A stretch of DNA of 64,000 nucleotides from Plantago ovata (taxonomy: Eukaryota > Streptophyta > Magnoliopsida > Lamiales > Plantaginaceae): NCBI GenBank assembly GCA_028274465.1, contig CM051456.1:66450753-66514752 (forward strand), given 5' to 3'. Both the position numbers and the translations under genes were made by a program. Shown piece by piece: positions 53,691-64,000 of the stretch (positions within the stretch are counted from its first letter, which is position 1; every line of letters begins with the position of its first letter). Under the pieces are notes generated by a model. The model was not told the origin of the DNA. It did not search any database and saw nothing but the letters and a program-made list of their open reading frames with translations.

Positions 53691-55928
53691 GAACCATCGA
53701 CTGGAGATTTATTTACGGCAAGATTTGCTGATTGCCAATTCGACGAATCTAATTTTCCAACAATGGGGGGAGAACGTAAGCAGTTGGAAAATAATATATC
53801 ATGGAATGAATTATCATTATCTATTCATGATCCTCGTACAAGTCAATGTGAAAATGAAATTCAAAAGATAATTCATTTGCAAAATCTAGCGAATCAATTG
53901 TCAGATGCATTCGCTGGCCCACAAAGAGTTACCAAGTCTTATATTCCAGCTGCAAATGCTCCAATTAGAATTGAAGTCCCTGAAGGACCAACTACAAAGG
54001 CTACTGAGTCTAAGGCACGCATGAAGCGTGGAAGACCAGTCGGTTCCAAAGATAAAAATCCTCGAAAAAGAAAAGGAGCAAATGTTAGTGATGGCCCGAA
54101 AGAGGAAGAAAAATCTCCTGAAGAGACTAATAAGACTCCAGACGAGTCACACGACATAACAAAAGAGACACAGATACCTGAAATTATTGAAAATGAAGAG
54201 ATCTCCATTAATTATGTCATAACTGAAAAGATATGGAATTGAAATGATACAAACATCGATGATATTTTCTCATATAATATAGCGCGCGATATTATTGAAG
54301 AAAGTGAGGATCTTGAACCTACATCAATGGAAGAATGTAGGCGTAGAAGTGATTGGCCAAAATGGAAAGATGCTATCAACAAAGAATTAAACTCTCTGAG
54401 TAAGCGTAAAGTTTGTGGACTTGTAGTCCATACACGAAATGGTGTAAAACCCGTTGGATATAAATGGATATTTGTGTGAAAAAGAAATGAGAAAAATGAA
54501 TTTGAAAGATATAAAGCAAGACTTGTCGCACAATGCTTTACTCAAAGACCTGGAATTGATTATGAAGAGACATATTCTCCAGTAATGGATGCTACTACAT
54601 TTCGTTACCTAATAAGTCTGGCTATACATGAAAAACTTGAGATGCGTCTCATGGATGTAGTAACGGCCTATTTATATGGGTCCTTGGAGAATGATATTTA
54701 TATGAAAATCCCGAAAGGATTCAAAGTGCCTGAAGCACAACACCCAAATGCTCGAGAAGTTCATTCGATCAAATTAAATAAAGCTCTATATGGACTAAAA
54801 CAATCAGGACGAATGTGGTTCAATTGTTTAAGCACATTCTTGTCAAAAGAAGGATACAATAATGATACTATATGTCCATGCGTTTTTATTAAACGGTTCT
54901 GAGCAAATTTTGTCATTATCGCAGTCTACGTTCATGACTTGAACATTATTGGCACTCCTGAAGAGCGATCAAAAGCGGTTGATTGTTTGAAGAAAAATTT
55001 TGAAATGAAAGACCTTGGAAAAACCAAGTATTGTTTGGGTCTGCAAATCGAGCACTTGGAAAATGGAACGTTTGTGCACCAATCGAATTACGTAGAAAAA
55101 TTGCTAAAACAATTCTACATGGATAAGGCACATCCACTTAGTACACCCATGGTTGTAAGAAACTTAGATGTGGGAAAAGATCCTTTTAGACCTCCGGGAG
55201 AGAATGAAGAAATTCTTGGTCCTGAAGTACCATACCTTAGTGCTATCGGCGCACTAATGTACCTTGCTAACTACACACGACCAGATATATCTTTTGTCGT
55301 TAACTTACTAGCAAGGTTTAGTTCTTCTCCTACTCGAAGACACTGGAATGGGATCAAAGATATATTTAGATACCTTCGAGGTACAAGTGAAATGGGTTTG
55401 TACTATTTGAACTCTGGTAGCTCTGAGTTAATTGGATATGTCGATGCTGGATATTTGTCTGATCCACACAAAGGCCGTTCTCAAACAGGTTATTTGTTCA
55501 CTTGTGGAGGTACTGCTATTTCATGGCGCTCTGTTAAGCAAACTTTGGTTGTTCCCTCTTCTAACCATGCAGAATTGATAGAAATCCATGAAGCAAATCT
55601 TGAATGTGTCCGGTTGAGAACCTTAATTGGACATATTCGCAATATGTCTGGTCTTACATTCCAAGAGGAAGTTTCGACAGTACTTTATGAAGATAACACA
55701 GCTTCTATCGCACAATTGAAGGAAGGATTTATTAAAGGAGACCGGACAAAGCACAGTTCACCAAAGTTCTTCTTCACTCATGACATACAAAAGCAAGGGG
55801 CTATCAAAGTACAACAAATCCGTTCATCTGAGAATTTAGCAGATTTGTTCACCAAGTCACTTCCAACATCTTCATTTCAAAGATTGGTCCGAAAGATTGG
55901 AATGCGGCGACTAAAAGACATAAAGTGA
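53691..55928 (+). pseudogene. Copia B reverse transcriptase and RNase H
   Basis: Linker with a basic KRGRPVGSKDKNPRKRK motif, then RT from about 54340: VGYKWIFV, ARLVAQCFTQRPGIDYEETYSPVMD, LMDVVTAYLYGSL, LNKALYGLKQSGRMW. TGA codons at about 54478 and 54899 interrupt it. The catalytic YVDD is YVHD, an inactivating change. From 54939 the frame is open to 55928 and contains RNase H (LIGYVDAGYLSDPHKGRSQTGY, NLADLFTKSLPTSSFQRLV). Confidence 0.86.
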
Positions 55929-56067
55929 TGTTTGAATCAGGGGAGACAGATACGCACTGCACTCTTTTTCCCTTCGCTAAGTTTTTATCCCACTGGGTTT
56001 TTCTTAGCAAGGTTTTTAACGAGGCAGTAACTTTAAAGCGTATTCGACAAATAAACTAATGTCATTC

Positions 56068-56342
56068 AAGGGGAGTGTTATAAATATGAATGCCATGAGT
56101 TCATGACTCTTCCTATACTCCATTTAGTACTTTACTTTATTGTTACATTATGTAAAGTGAGAGTTACAAAACTCACTTGGTTATGGAGAGTTCCCTATAA
56201 ATAGGGCTTGAACTTGTACATTGAGAGACAATTGATAATATAATGATATTCTTCCCTCTCCTCTAACTATTTCAAGTCTTTATCTTTATCTTATGAAAAA
56301 GATTGATTTGATATCCTTTCGAATTTATCGGATTCAAAACTA
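56068..56342 (+). repeat. Polypurine tract and 3' LTR (probable) of Copia B
   Basis: AAGGGGAG at 56068-56075 precedes TGTTATAAATATGAATG (56076). CCCTATAAATAGGGC near 56190-56204 is a TATA box inside a small palindrome. The 3' border is uncertain: I place it near ..AAAACTACA but see no clear inverted terminus or duplication. Confidence 0.55.
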
Positions 56343-56968
56343 CACCAATGACACAAATTAAATTTGACTTGATCCTAAGTAAGTCATTCAATCGGAAATG
56401 ACTTCAATTAAATCTTCATCTGGTCAAAATTAGATTTGACCACAAATAAATTTCTAAATATACTCCCGCTCTACCCTATTATGAATAATCTGGTTTGTAT
56501 TGTAATTATTCCAATCTCATTAATGGAACATAATTTCTACATTTACATTCCTTTACATTTGGGTTGAGAATCATCCTTTGCTCCTGGGTGGGGACCTAAT
56601 GTGCCGCCTCTCACTGCCCACGTGGGGCCAACACTGTTCAGTGAGGAGGGCACACTAGGCATGCCACGTGATCGACTAGACGGTTGAGACTTGAGATTAA
56701 TGTTACAAACACATAAGCACACAAGTTTGAAATAAAATGCAGTAACGTATTTGTAAATACTTCCAAATAATTTACAATTTGTAAACGATCCCAAAACTTT
56801 TACTAATTGCAATATTAATCATGCAAAATTGGAAGGAAGTCGAGAGACAAGGTGTGCTCTCACCCCTTTTTGAATACCAAAACTAAGTCTAGAAAAAAGA
56901 AAAACGTCGCTCCTGACATCATTGGAATGACTAACAGATAAGCGCTTGAGGCGCGAGAGAGTACCCAA
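56343..56968. other. Unassigned sequence between Copia B and C2
   Basis: About 0.6 kb, AT-rich with a GC-richer island at 56575-56660. No coding frame with family resemblance, no LTR termini recognised. Could be host DNA or an old repeat. Confidence 0.4.
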
Positions 56969-57720
56969 TGTTGAAGGGTAATTCGTGTTTCTTTCTAAGT
57001 TCGCAGTAAATCACTAATCTAAGTCTTTTTAGTTCTTCTTCATGTAGTGTTCTCCTAAGATAGGAAGTGAGCCTTCTTGTAGCTTCCTCGTACCTGAAAT
57101 AGACTAGAGGGGTGGTTAGTGTCTCTTGCCCGGTCTGTAAGGTATCAGACCGAAGAGGCGACTTTACGAGTAGAGAGTTGTGAGGCTTCCCTAGTACGAG
57201 TAGTAAATGTGGTGGTTGAGAGGAGTTAATATTGCTTACTGTTGAGGAGTAAATGAGGCCTTTATATACTTGTGACCCTTCGACTTCCGGTAGTGTAGGA
57301 TCGCGACACGTGTACGGATAGGATTGACGCCTTCCTCGGCCCAGGCCCATTAAGGAGGTCCATGGGCCTTGGCCCAAGGGAGCAACCATGGCTGGTCGCT
57401 CAGGGTCCTCGTGCCTTCCTTGTACGTGGAAGATGCGAGTAGTGTCCTGCTCAGTTTCTGTCAAGGAGATTTACCTTGACGTAAGGTCTCCTCGAGCCCG
57501 AGAGATGCTCCTCGAGCTCACTGGCAGCTTTGTCCTTGTGAGGAGCTTATTTTGAGGGTTGTCCTCCCAGTGATGGTCGGACCCTATGTTTGGTCGGTCC
57601 ACACCTTAGTGACATACTTGGGTGTGGTCGTGCCCCTTGAGGGACGGCCTATGATGCCTTGTCGCGCTCTTAGACCGCTCCAGTTCGTACATGCGGACTG
57701 GACATATTTCAACACTAACA
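56969..57720 (-). repeat. 3' LTR of C2
   Basis: 752 bp, same length and termini as C1; TATATAAAG on the minus strand at 57260-57268. Polypurine tract at 57721-57735 (minus). Confidence 0.88.
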
Positions 57721-57931
57721 TATGTCCCCCTAGTTTCCAAGTATCTTTGTAGAAGATAGTTGAGGAACTATGTTGAAGTAGATTTCCGTATTCGCACCTT
57801 GGTATCTTTCCCTCCTCCTATCTCTCCCTCCCCCCCCCTTTTTATAGGGTGCGAGCAGACGTTGCTCGGACCGTATGAAAAGAGGTATGTTTGCTGGGCA
57901 GAGATCGGATCCGGGTAAGTATTCTTTGGTG

Positions 57932-58255
57932 GAATGGAATGACTTCCTGCCTCTTTTTCTTTGCAAAATATCTCGCGGAGAGATATTTGTGAGAAAGGAA
58001 TGGAATGACTTCCTGCCGCTTTTTCTGCAAAATATCTCGCGGAGAGATATTTGTGAGAAAGGAATGGAATGACTTCCTGCCGCGTTTTCTTTGCAAAATA
58101 TCTCGCGGAGAGATATTTGTGAGAAAGGAATGGAATGACTTCCTGCCGCTTTTTCTTTGCGAAATGTAATGTCTCGAGGAGAGATATTTGTGAGAAAGAA
58201 ATGGAATGACTTCCTGCCGCTTTTTCTTTGCAAAATATCTCGCGGAGAGATATTT
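57932..58255. repeat. Tandem hairpin array, five units (C2)
   Basis: Units of 64-71 bp; GACT anchors at 57941, 58007, 58071, 58137 and 58208. The hairpin is AAATATCTC-GCGGA-GAGATATTT in four of the five; the fourth unit is damaged (ATGTAATGTCTCGAGGA). Same place relative to LTR and antisense promoter as in C1. Confidence 0.9.
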
Positions 58256-58580
58256 CTAAGAGTGGCTCCTCGAGCCCCTGCCACGTGTCCGTCGACTTTT
58301 TGTCTTTCTAACCTTTTTCTCTGGATGGTCTCGAGGAGGAAAGATCATGCTCGTCGATCTACCCCTGGTCCGAGTAGTGCGGTGCTCGCGCTGCGGATTG
58401 TCTGATGTGATTAGGTAATTCGTGCCGACATTGGAAACTGTGCCCGCGCCAGAGCGGGAGCGTGGAGGGCAAAATGGGTAATTCGCCCGACGGCTGTAAT
58501 CTGGGCCGTTGATCATGGCCACGTGGTTGATCCGGATGGCGCGAGGGCATGCGTCGTTTCGTATCCCCGAGATACCCTTC

Positions 58581-58588
58581 TATAAATA
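58581..58588 (+). promoter_or_regulatory. TATA box of C2 antisense gene
   Basis: TATAAATA in the same sequence context as C1 (CCCTTCTATAAATAG), with conserved downstream CGGTCATTCCACACTTTTCG where transcription may start. Confidence 0.75.
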
Positions 58589-58796
58589 GTTCAATACTCG
58601 GTCATTCCACACTTTTCGCAATCCGAATATTCAGAGCTAAAAAGAGAGAGCGAGGAGAGATTCTGAGATCGACAAGCAACGTGGTCGAGACAAGTAGCGC
58701 GCGAGGAGAATTTCCGGTGTCCAGAATCCGAGTTTCAGGCGAATTTTCGACTTTTCCGGCTTCCTTTCCGGCTTCCAACCTTTACCAACTTAACAA

Positions 58797-59425
58797 GTAA
58801 GTTTCCGCGTTTCCCTTTCAATTACTTGCTTTAATCTTCTCTATTTCGCTTGATTTCGCCGCTTTTTGCTCTCGGTTCTGCCTTTTTTGGTTCCGTCTTT
58901 CTTCAATCTCTTCCCGAATTTTGTTACTTGAGTATTTGCCGGTGGACGGCAGCCTTTGAACGGCATTGGACTTAAAAAACGCTAAACTGACCTGTAGATA
59001 GACTTTTATTGGATCGAATTGTGTCAATTCGACTTGCATGGTCGTAGGAGTAGTTCCCTATTCTTTATGCCTTTATTTTCTTTGCTAGTCCCCGTTGCCT
59101 CCTCCTTAGAATAAGGTCGTAACTGTAACTGTAGGAATCCTCTGTTTCTTCGAGCGGTTGGTCGCTCGTGTACTCCTCGTTCATATATACCTGTTCGCTC
59201 TTATCTGTTTACATGCATGTTGGTATGCTGCTCGCTTTAATTATACTTCGAGCGGTTGGTCGCTCCCTGTGTGCTTCTCGCTCTACTTATGCTATACTGT
59301 AGAGTAACTTCTTTTCTTCCGTTTGAGATTTTTCTCCGTTCGGGAGGTCGAACGTAATGAATACACCTAAACGGACCTCTCGGACTATCACAAACCATCC
59401 TAATTTCTTCTTTGCCCACCTTTAG
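58797..59425 (+). other. Leader intron of C2 antisense gene
   Basis: Donor CAA|GTAAGT at 58797 and acceptor CACCTTTAG at 59425; 629 nt. Two GAGCG-GTTGGT-CGCTC stem-loops at 59150-59167 and 59250-59265. Confidence 0.75.
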
Positions 59426-59426
59426 G

Positions 59427-62400
59427 ATGTCCGAGAGGAGCGACGACAGCCAAAACCAGTCGGCCGCTGGAGAGTATGGGAGCGACCATACTACGTCGCC
59501 TGATACGTCAGACGTATCGGCGACCTTTCTGGATGATACTATGGAGCAGGCTGCCGAGGAGCCTTTTATTGAGCAAGGTGGCGGGCGGGCTGCCGAGGAG
59601 GATGAAGAGACTGAGAGCGAGGAGGATCTTTATCAGCTGGTTACCAGGAAGAGGCGTCGTACCGAAGATGATGATTTCATCGACGATCGGACGGAGGCGG
59701 AAGGTGGCCCTTCCAACCCTGGTGTGTCCGCGGAGTTAATTACTCGCGCTGCTCAAGTTCATGGCCGCAACTACGGGGCGGTTCATGTGGTACCTCCTGC
59801 AGAAGTCAGGATCGAGGAGATGGATGACACGGAGAGGCCGGAGTTAGCCTTGGCGCTTTATGAGGAGGGTGAACACTCGATCCAACGCGGGAAGGCCCCT
59901 ATCCCAGTTCAGATCATCGATAGCGATGAGACTGAGGAGGAGAGTGAGGAGGATGATGAAGCTACCTCTCCCCGGACTAGTCCTCCATCGAAGAGGGTTA
60001 GATTTCCCCCTCAAACCACTAGGAGGGCTGTTATTACCGATGAGGAGGAGGAGGAAGATCCTTTGACGATCGGAGATGCCAATAGGGATGAAGCTGGTCC
60101 GAGCACTAGGTCTCCTTCCTTCTCGGAAGGGCAAAGAAGGGCCATTAGAGATGCGAAGAGATTCGCACGCGAGGAGGATACTAGCTATCACTCTATCGAT
60201 CCGACCACGATAGATTTCACTTTTCCGAGTGAGACCCGAGCACCCAATCCACTCGAGAAGGAGGAGTATGAGATGCGCCTTTCTCAGATGGCTGTCGACA
60301 AGAAGAAGGCGAAGAAGGGAGCGAGCAAGTGTTCTCGCTCTGGTAAGTCAAAAAAGGCCAAGGTTGTCGAGGAGCCTGAGCCTAAAGCCACTAAGGCTGC
60401 TGAGAAGAAATTCACAAAGAGTGCCCGCACAGTTGACCTCCCCGATCCGCAGGGTGAGAAGAACGAGGATGGTATTATCCCGACCACCTCTTCCACTGTC
60501 AAAGTCGAGGAGATTCCTACCCTCAGATGGAAGTATTCTCTTCCTGAGAATAAATTTGACATCCTCGTGCCCAAGGAGGACCAGACTTTTTATAATGCTC
60601 CTCCTGGGTACATGGCAGTTCATTGCCTAAGCTTGGATCGAGGATGGATACTTCCGTTCTGCGATGCTTTCCGCGACATCTTCAATACGTTGGGGATCGC
60701 TCCTTGGCAACTGGTACCGAGCGCCTTCGGGACTTTGGTCTGCTTTGGAGTCTTTTGCATGAAGAGAGGGATCAAGCTGAATTTTCATAACTTCAACCAA
60801 CTGTTCCGAGTCTCGATGAGCTCTGGGAACAAGTACTTTTACTACTTCAATGCGCGACCAGGATTGGGCTTCATCATGGACGCTCCCAGCTCCTCGGGTT
60901 ACAAATGGCTCCATAGGTACTTCTATATCAAGAAGAGGAAGCTGTCTAACATGAGCGAGGAGGAGGCGGAGCGTGGAGTACCCAAACTTATGTTTAGGGG
61001 AAAGATAGCGGACAAGCATCCCTTGCCCGAGGAGTCCGACCCTTGGGTCTTGGAGCTCGAGGAGCAGAGTCGGGGACCCCATCCCGAGAAGTACTTTTAT
61101 TGGGGGTTGGTCCTCCAGCCACTTCCGTTCTTGGCTGGTCTTTCGCCCTACTCGTACACGGGCTATATCGGGAACCGATATACCAAAAAAGTCCTCTTCT
61201 GTAAGATAGAAAAAAGTAGCTTTTTACACTTGTATTTTTTCTTTGCTTGCCTTGCTTGTTTGTAGTATGTCCTCGCTTTTTTCTCTCCTCTTCGATTTTT
61301 GATCTTCCTCGATCTTACTAACTTGTGTTTTTTCCCTTGCAGCTTATTGGTTCCAGTGGATCATGTCGAAGACTCTCGCCGCAAAAGAGGAACAAAGGCG
61401 GAAGCAAAGGCTAGCCAACAAGCAAACCAAGATCCTTGGTTCTCTGAACTTGACCCCTCCTCGAAACGCCGCGCATCATCGGGATGCTTTGGTGCAGGAG
61501 GGGCTCGATACGAGAGAGAATCCTGTGGAGGCCATCAAGAGGGCCGAGGAGGAAGCTGCAGCGAAGAAGGCCAAGGAGGCCAAAGAGGCCGAGGAGGAGG
61601 CCCGAAACACGATCGAGGCGGAGAAGAGGCCCGAGAGGCCGGTGGCCAAGAAGGGAGCGAGGGAGCTCACCCTCGGGGGTAACAATGAACCTGCCCGGAA
61701 AAAGGGTAAGGTGGCCGCTTCTGGTGACGAAGTGAAGCGGCTCATCCAGATGAGCGACCTTGATCGGGCGCACGAGCTGAGCATGTGCTCGCTCCAGGTA
61801 TTTTTCTCCCTTTATTTCGTTGCAAATTTTTCTAAGTGTAAAATTTTTCCTCCTCGCTAACTGTGTCTTTCTTTTGCAGCTCGAGAACTTAAAGGAGGCT
61901 TATGGTCAAGTTGCTGCTGATCGAGCCGATATAGGGGTGGTGATCGAGGACTTGGAAAAAAAGCTTGCTGCTTCGGAGTCAAAAGTAAAGGTCTCGGAGG
62001 CTGAGTCCGGGAAGCTACGAGCTAAGGTTGACGAGCTCGAGAAGGAGTTGTCCAGGGAGAAGTCGAGGAGCAAGAGCTTCAAGGGTGCCTATGCTACTTT
62101 ATCCATTTGCATGGAAAAGTTTAAGGCAAGCATCCTTTCTTTCTTGAAGGGAAGCCGAGTCGCCGCTGCTCGCGACTTCATGTCTTCGGCCACCTACAAG
62201 ATGGCTCAAAGGGACGTTCAAGTGGCGTCTCGCGAGGAGGGCTTCTTCTCGTGTGTTGGCCAGCTGAAGAGGGTTAACTTGCTCCCTGTTGACTTCGATC
62301 CTGATGATAGCGAGGACTTGCATCCAGGGCGGCGCGAGGACCTTACACCTTACCCTGACGAGGAGATTACCGAGGAGATGCACGAGGCCTGCGAGTTTGG

Positions 62401-62725
62401 TGAGCTGGTGACCGATCCTGAAGTTCCATATCCCAGCAAACCATCTTATCTTCCTGCCTGGGTGCCCGAGTGCTTAAGGAGCGGGATCATTTATCCGTTC
62501 GAGAAGGCAGCTCTTCGGAACGCTGCTTGGGTGAAGCTGAGCGATCCGGTCATCGGGAGGGCAGTTGACTTCGTCGAGCCTGAGCTGACTATGTATCAAA
62601 AGGCCATCGAAGAGGCTCAAGCTCAGGAGCGAGACAATGCTGAGGGCCATGAGCTGAGCTCTGCGCGAGGAGCTACAAGCGCGACCACGCCGGTCACTGA
62701 ATTCACTGATAGTCGCACTCGTTAG
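59427..62725 (+). CDS. C2 antisense gene: three-exon protein, full length
   Basis: Exons 59427-61200, 61343-61797 and 61880-62725; introns 142 and 82 nt with GT-AG ends and the same phases as C1; predicted 1024 residues. Exon 2 is 455 nt in both copies. The acidic N-terminus, basic patch, PF04195-like domain (about residues 395-560), Ala/Glu/Lys-rich middle and coiled coil are as in C1, and the C-terminus runs through VEPELTMYQKAIEEAQ to TEFTDSRTR, which is cut off in C1. No stop or frameshift is visible, while the sense-strand pol of C1 is wrecked. It is transcribed against the retrotransposon's own direction, if expressed. Function unknown; a host-gene capture or an element-encoded regulator are both possible. 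Confidence 0.83.
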
Positions 62726-62899
62726 GATCGGGGAGCCTCTTGAAGACCGAGTATGCTCGGGCATGTTGTAATTTTTCCGTTTCCGTACTTGCTTTTATTT
62801 CCGAACAACTTTCATTCGGCCCTTTGTGGCACTCTTCGAAACATATCTGTTTGTAATATATGTTTAACTGTTGTTGTTTCCTCGCTCTTTGTTTTCTTC

Positions 62900-62905
62900 A
62901 ATAAA
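62900..62905 (+). terminator. Poly(A) signal of C2 antisense gene
   Basis: AATAAA in TCTTCAATAAAATTC, about 175 bp after the stop, in the same context as C1. Confidence 0.55.
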
Positions 62906-63531
62906 ATTCATTGCTCTTCGCTTTCTTGCTTATACTTGTTTTTACTAATTCCAATTTTTGTTATGACGTATAACTTGGATAGAGTAGTCAAACATGTATA
63001 AGTTAGAATCGAGAACCAATGTTCTTCGCTAAGAGCTCCTCGAGCTATCAACGTAGATTCTGTGCTTCTCGATCGCTTTGACCACTAAGAAAGAATTCTA
63101 AGTGTTGAACTTAGAAAAATTCCAAGTGTTGAGTTAGAAAGAATTTCTCCTCGATTACCTTCGTCTCCTCACTTTTTCTTTTTTTCTGAATGGTTTCCTG
63201 ATTAATTCTCTCATAGAGTTTAGAGAGCGGGGAGGGTTCCCCTTAATCATGGAAATCGAACAGATTTTATGTAGGTCAAGTAAGCTTTCTCTGTCGAGTA
63301 GCCCTTATTTTTGAGTATAGTAGTTCTATACTTGAACATTTTCTTGTTGAAAGATAGACATTGTATTGATTTGTTGGAAATGCAATTACAATGGGGGCTC
63401 CTCGGGCGGCTTGCCTACAACAACTTCTTAACAAAAACGAGAGGTACCTCTCACTTGAACCAGTGAGGAATCCTTCTCGGTCTACGGGCATTTCACATGG
63501 GTTTTTTCAAAAAGCTTTTTCTACCAACAAC
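62906..63531 (-). other. C2 spacer between antisense gene and integrase
   Basis: Conserved with C1 26545-27177; no coding signal on either strand. Confidence 0.6.
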
Positions 63532-64000
63532 TCAAGCGTAGAATCTCTGGAGGTTAGAAGTATTCCATGGGTTTTTTAATACTCTTCCTTCCACGTCTTG
63601 AAGAAGATAACTTCCATTGGACCTTGCTTCAATTATCTTGTAGGGGCCTTCCCAATTGGGTTGCATCTTCCCAACTTTGCCCAGGATGTCTGCTCTTCGG
63701 AGTACTAGGTCTCCTACTTGGAAGTCTCTCTCTCTTACGCCTTTGTTGTAGGTTTTCGCGATCAATGCTTGATATCTGAGGATGTTGGCCAAAGCGTTGG
63801 TCCTCGCTTCACTAACTGTCTCCAGGTCGAAGAATCTCTCTGTATGATTGTCCTCGGGTTGATACCCTTGGATTCTGAGGGTTTCTACCGCCACTTCTGC
63901 TGGTATGACCGCCTCGGACCCGTAAACTAGCGAGAAGGGAGTCTCTATCGTAGCTGTTTTTGAAGTAGTGCGGTATGCCCACACCACTCCATCAAGCTCG
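63532..64000 (-). CDS. C2 integrase, C-terminal part (runs off the window)
   Basis: An open minus-strand frame from the edge to the stop at 63532: VVWAYRTTSKTAT, SLVYGSEAVIPAEV, NKGVRERDFQVGDLVLRR, WEGPYKIIEARSNGSY. This is the end of a Ty3/Gypsy integrase with a GPY-type motif. Unlike in C1 no frameshift is visible in this stretch, so C2 may be the younger copy. The catalytic core lies outside the window. Confidence 0.88.
   Translation of the reverse strand, partial: ELDGVVWAYRTTSKTATIETPFSLVYGSEAVIPAEVAVETLRIQGYQPEDNHTERFFDLETVSEARTNALANILRYQALIAKTYNKGVRERDFQVGDLVLRRADILGKVGKMQPNWEGPYKIIEARSNGSYLLQDVEGRVLKNPWNTSNLQRFYA

Larger units (their letters stand above)
51488..56342 (+). mobile_element. 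B: degraded Ty1/Copia element, 5' end removed by A6
   Basis: gag, protease, integrase, RT and RNase H in Copia order on the plus strand, then a 3' UTR with the common Copia motif CCACTGGGTTTTTC..AAGGTTTTTAACGAGGCA (55990-56030), a polypurine tract and the start of an LTR. The 5' LTR and gag N-terminus are absent because A6 starts at 51487. Many stops; an old copy. Confidence 0.85.
56969..64000 (-). mobile_element. C2: second Tat-like Gypsy element with antisense gene
   Basis: Colinear with C1 from the 752-bp LTR (56969-57720) through polypurine tract, hairpin array, antisense gene, spacer and integrase end, and leaves the window in integrase. The flanking base context (CCCAA before 56969) differs from C1 (GAATG), so the two are independent insertions and not a segmental duplication. 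Confidence 0.88.

Overview
This window is nuclear DNA from a flowering plant, most likely a eudicot, and it is built almost entirely of nested LTR retrotransposons. I found no convincing host gene, tRNA, rRNA or CRISPR array. The plant origin is inferred from primer-binding sites matching the 3' end of plant tRNA-Asp, gene-like GT-AG introns, TATA boxes of the TATAAATA type, and Copia/SIRE, Athila-like and Tat-like Gypsy families. Two 100-base N runs (6338-6437 and 29343-29442) are scaffold gaps, so order across them is uncertain.

Layout, left to right. 1-4999: minus-strand SIRE-lineage Copia ('F'), cut by the window edge in the reverse transcriptase. 5000-5566: scrap of a SIRE env-like ORF. 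5567-6337: partial minus-strand LTR of the Athila-like family A. 6438-8003 and 14390-15791: 3' region and LTR of element 'D', split by 'A1' (8004-14362, complete, TSD ACAAG). 15792-16695: minus-strand gag fragment 'E'. 16696-20579: 'A3', broken by 'C1'. 20580-29342: 'C1', a minus-strand Tat-like Gypsy element with a spliced gene on its antisense (plus) strand. 29443-36962: 'G', the 3' part of a plus-strand SIRE element with a huge env-like ORF and a 1691-bp LTR. 36963-37161 and 45972-51487: 'A6' (minus strand, intact 719-codon gag-protease frame), split by 'A5' (37162-45971, complete, TSD TGGTT). 51488-about 56342: degraded Copia 'B'. 56343-56968: unassigned. 56969-64000: 'C2', sister of C1, leaving the window inside integrase.

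Family A carries gag plus a retropepsin-like protease and, in A5 and A6, a second ORF resembling plant-transposon proteins. I see no RT, RNase H or integrase, so these look non-autonomous. The second ORF appears to be served by its own leader intron. Family C has a degraded pol on one strand and, on the other, a complete transcription unit (TATA box, leader intron, three coding exons, poly(A) signal) preserved in both copies.

The most unusual signals are: (1) that antisense gene; (2) a tandem hairpin array upstream of it whose stem shows a compensatory base change between copies; (3) clusters of covarying GC palindromes beside LTR promoters and in spacers of family A and relatives; (4) intron-like but stop-free modules repeated in the SIRE env-like ORF; (5) saturation of SIRE elements with the heptamer TTGCTGA/TCAGCAA. 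Family names come from motif recognition by eye, not from a database search.
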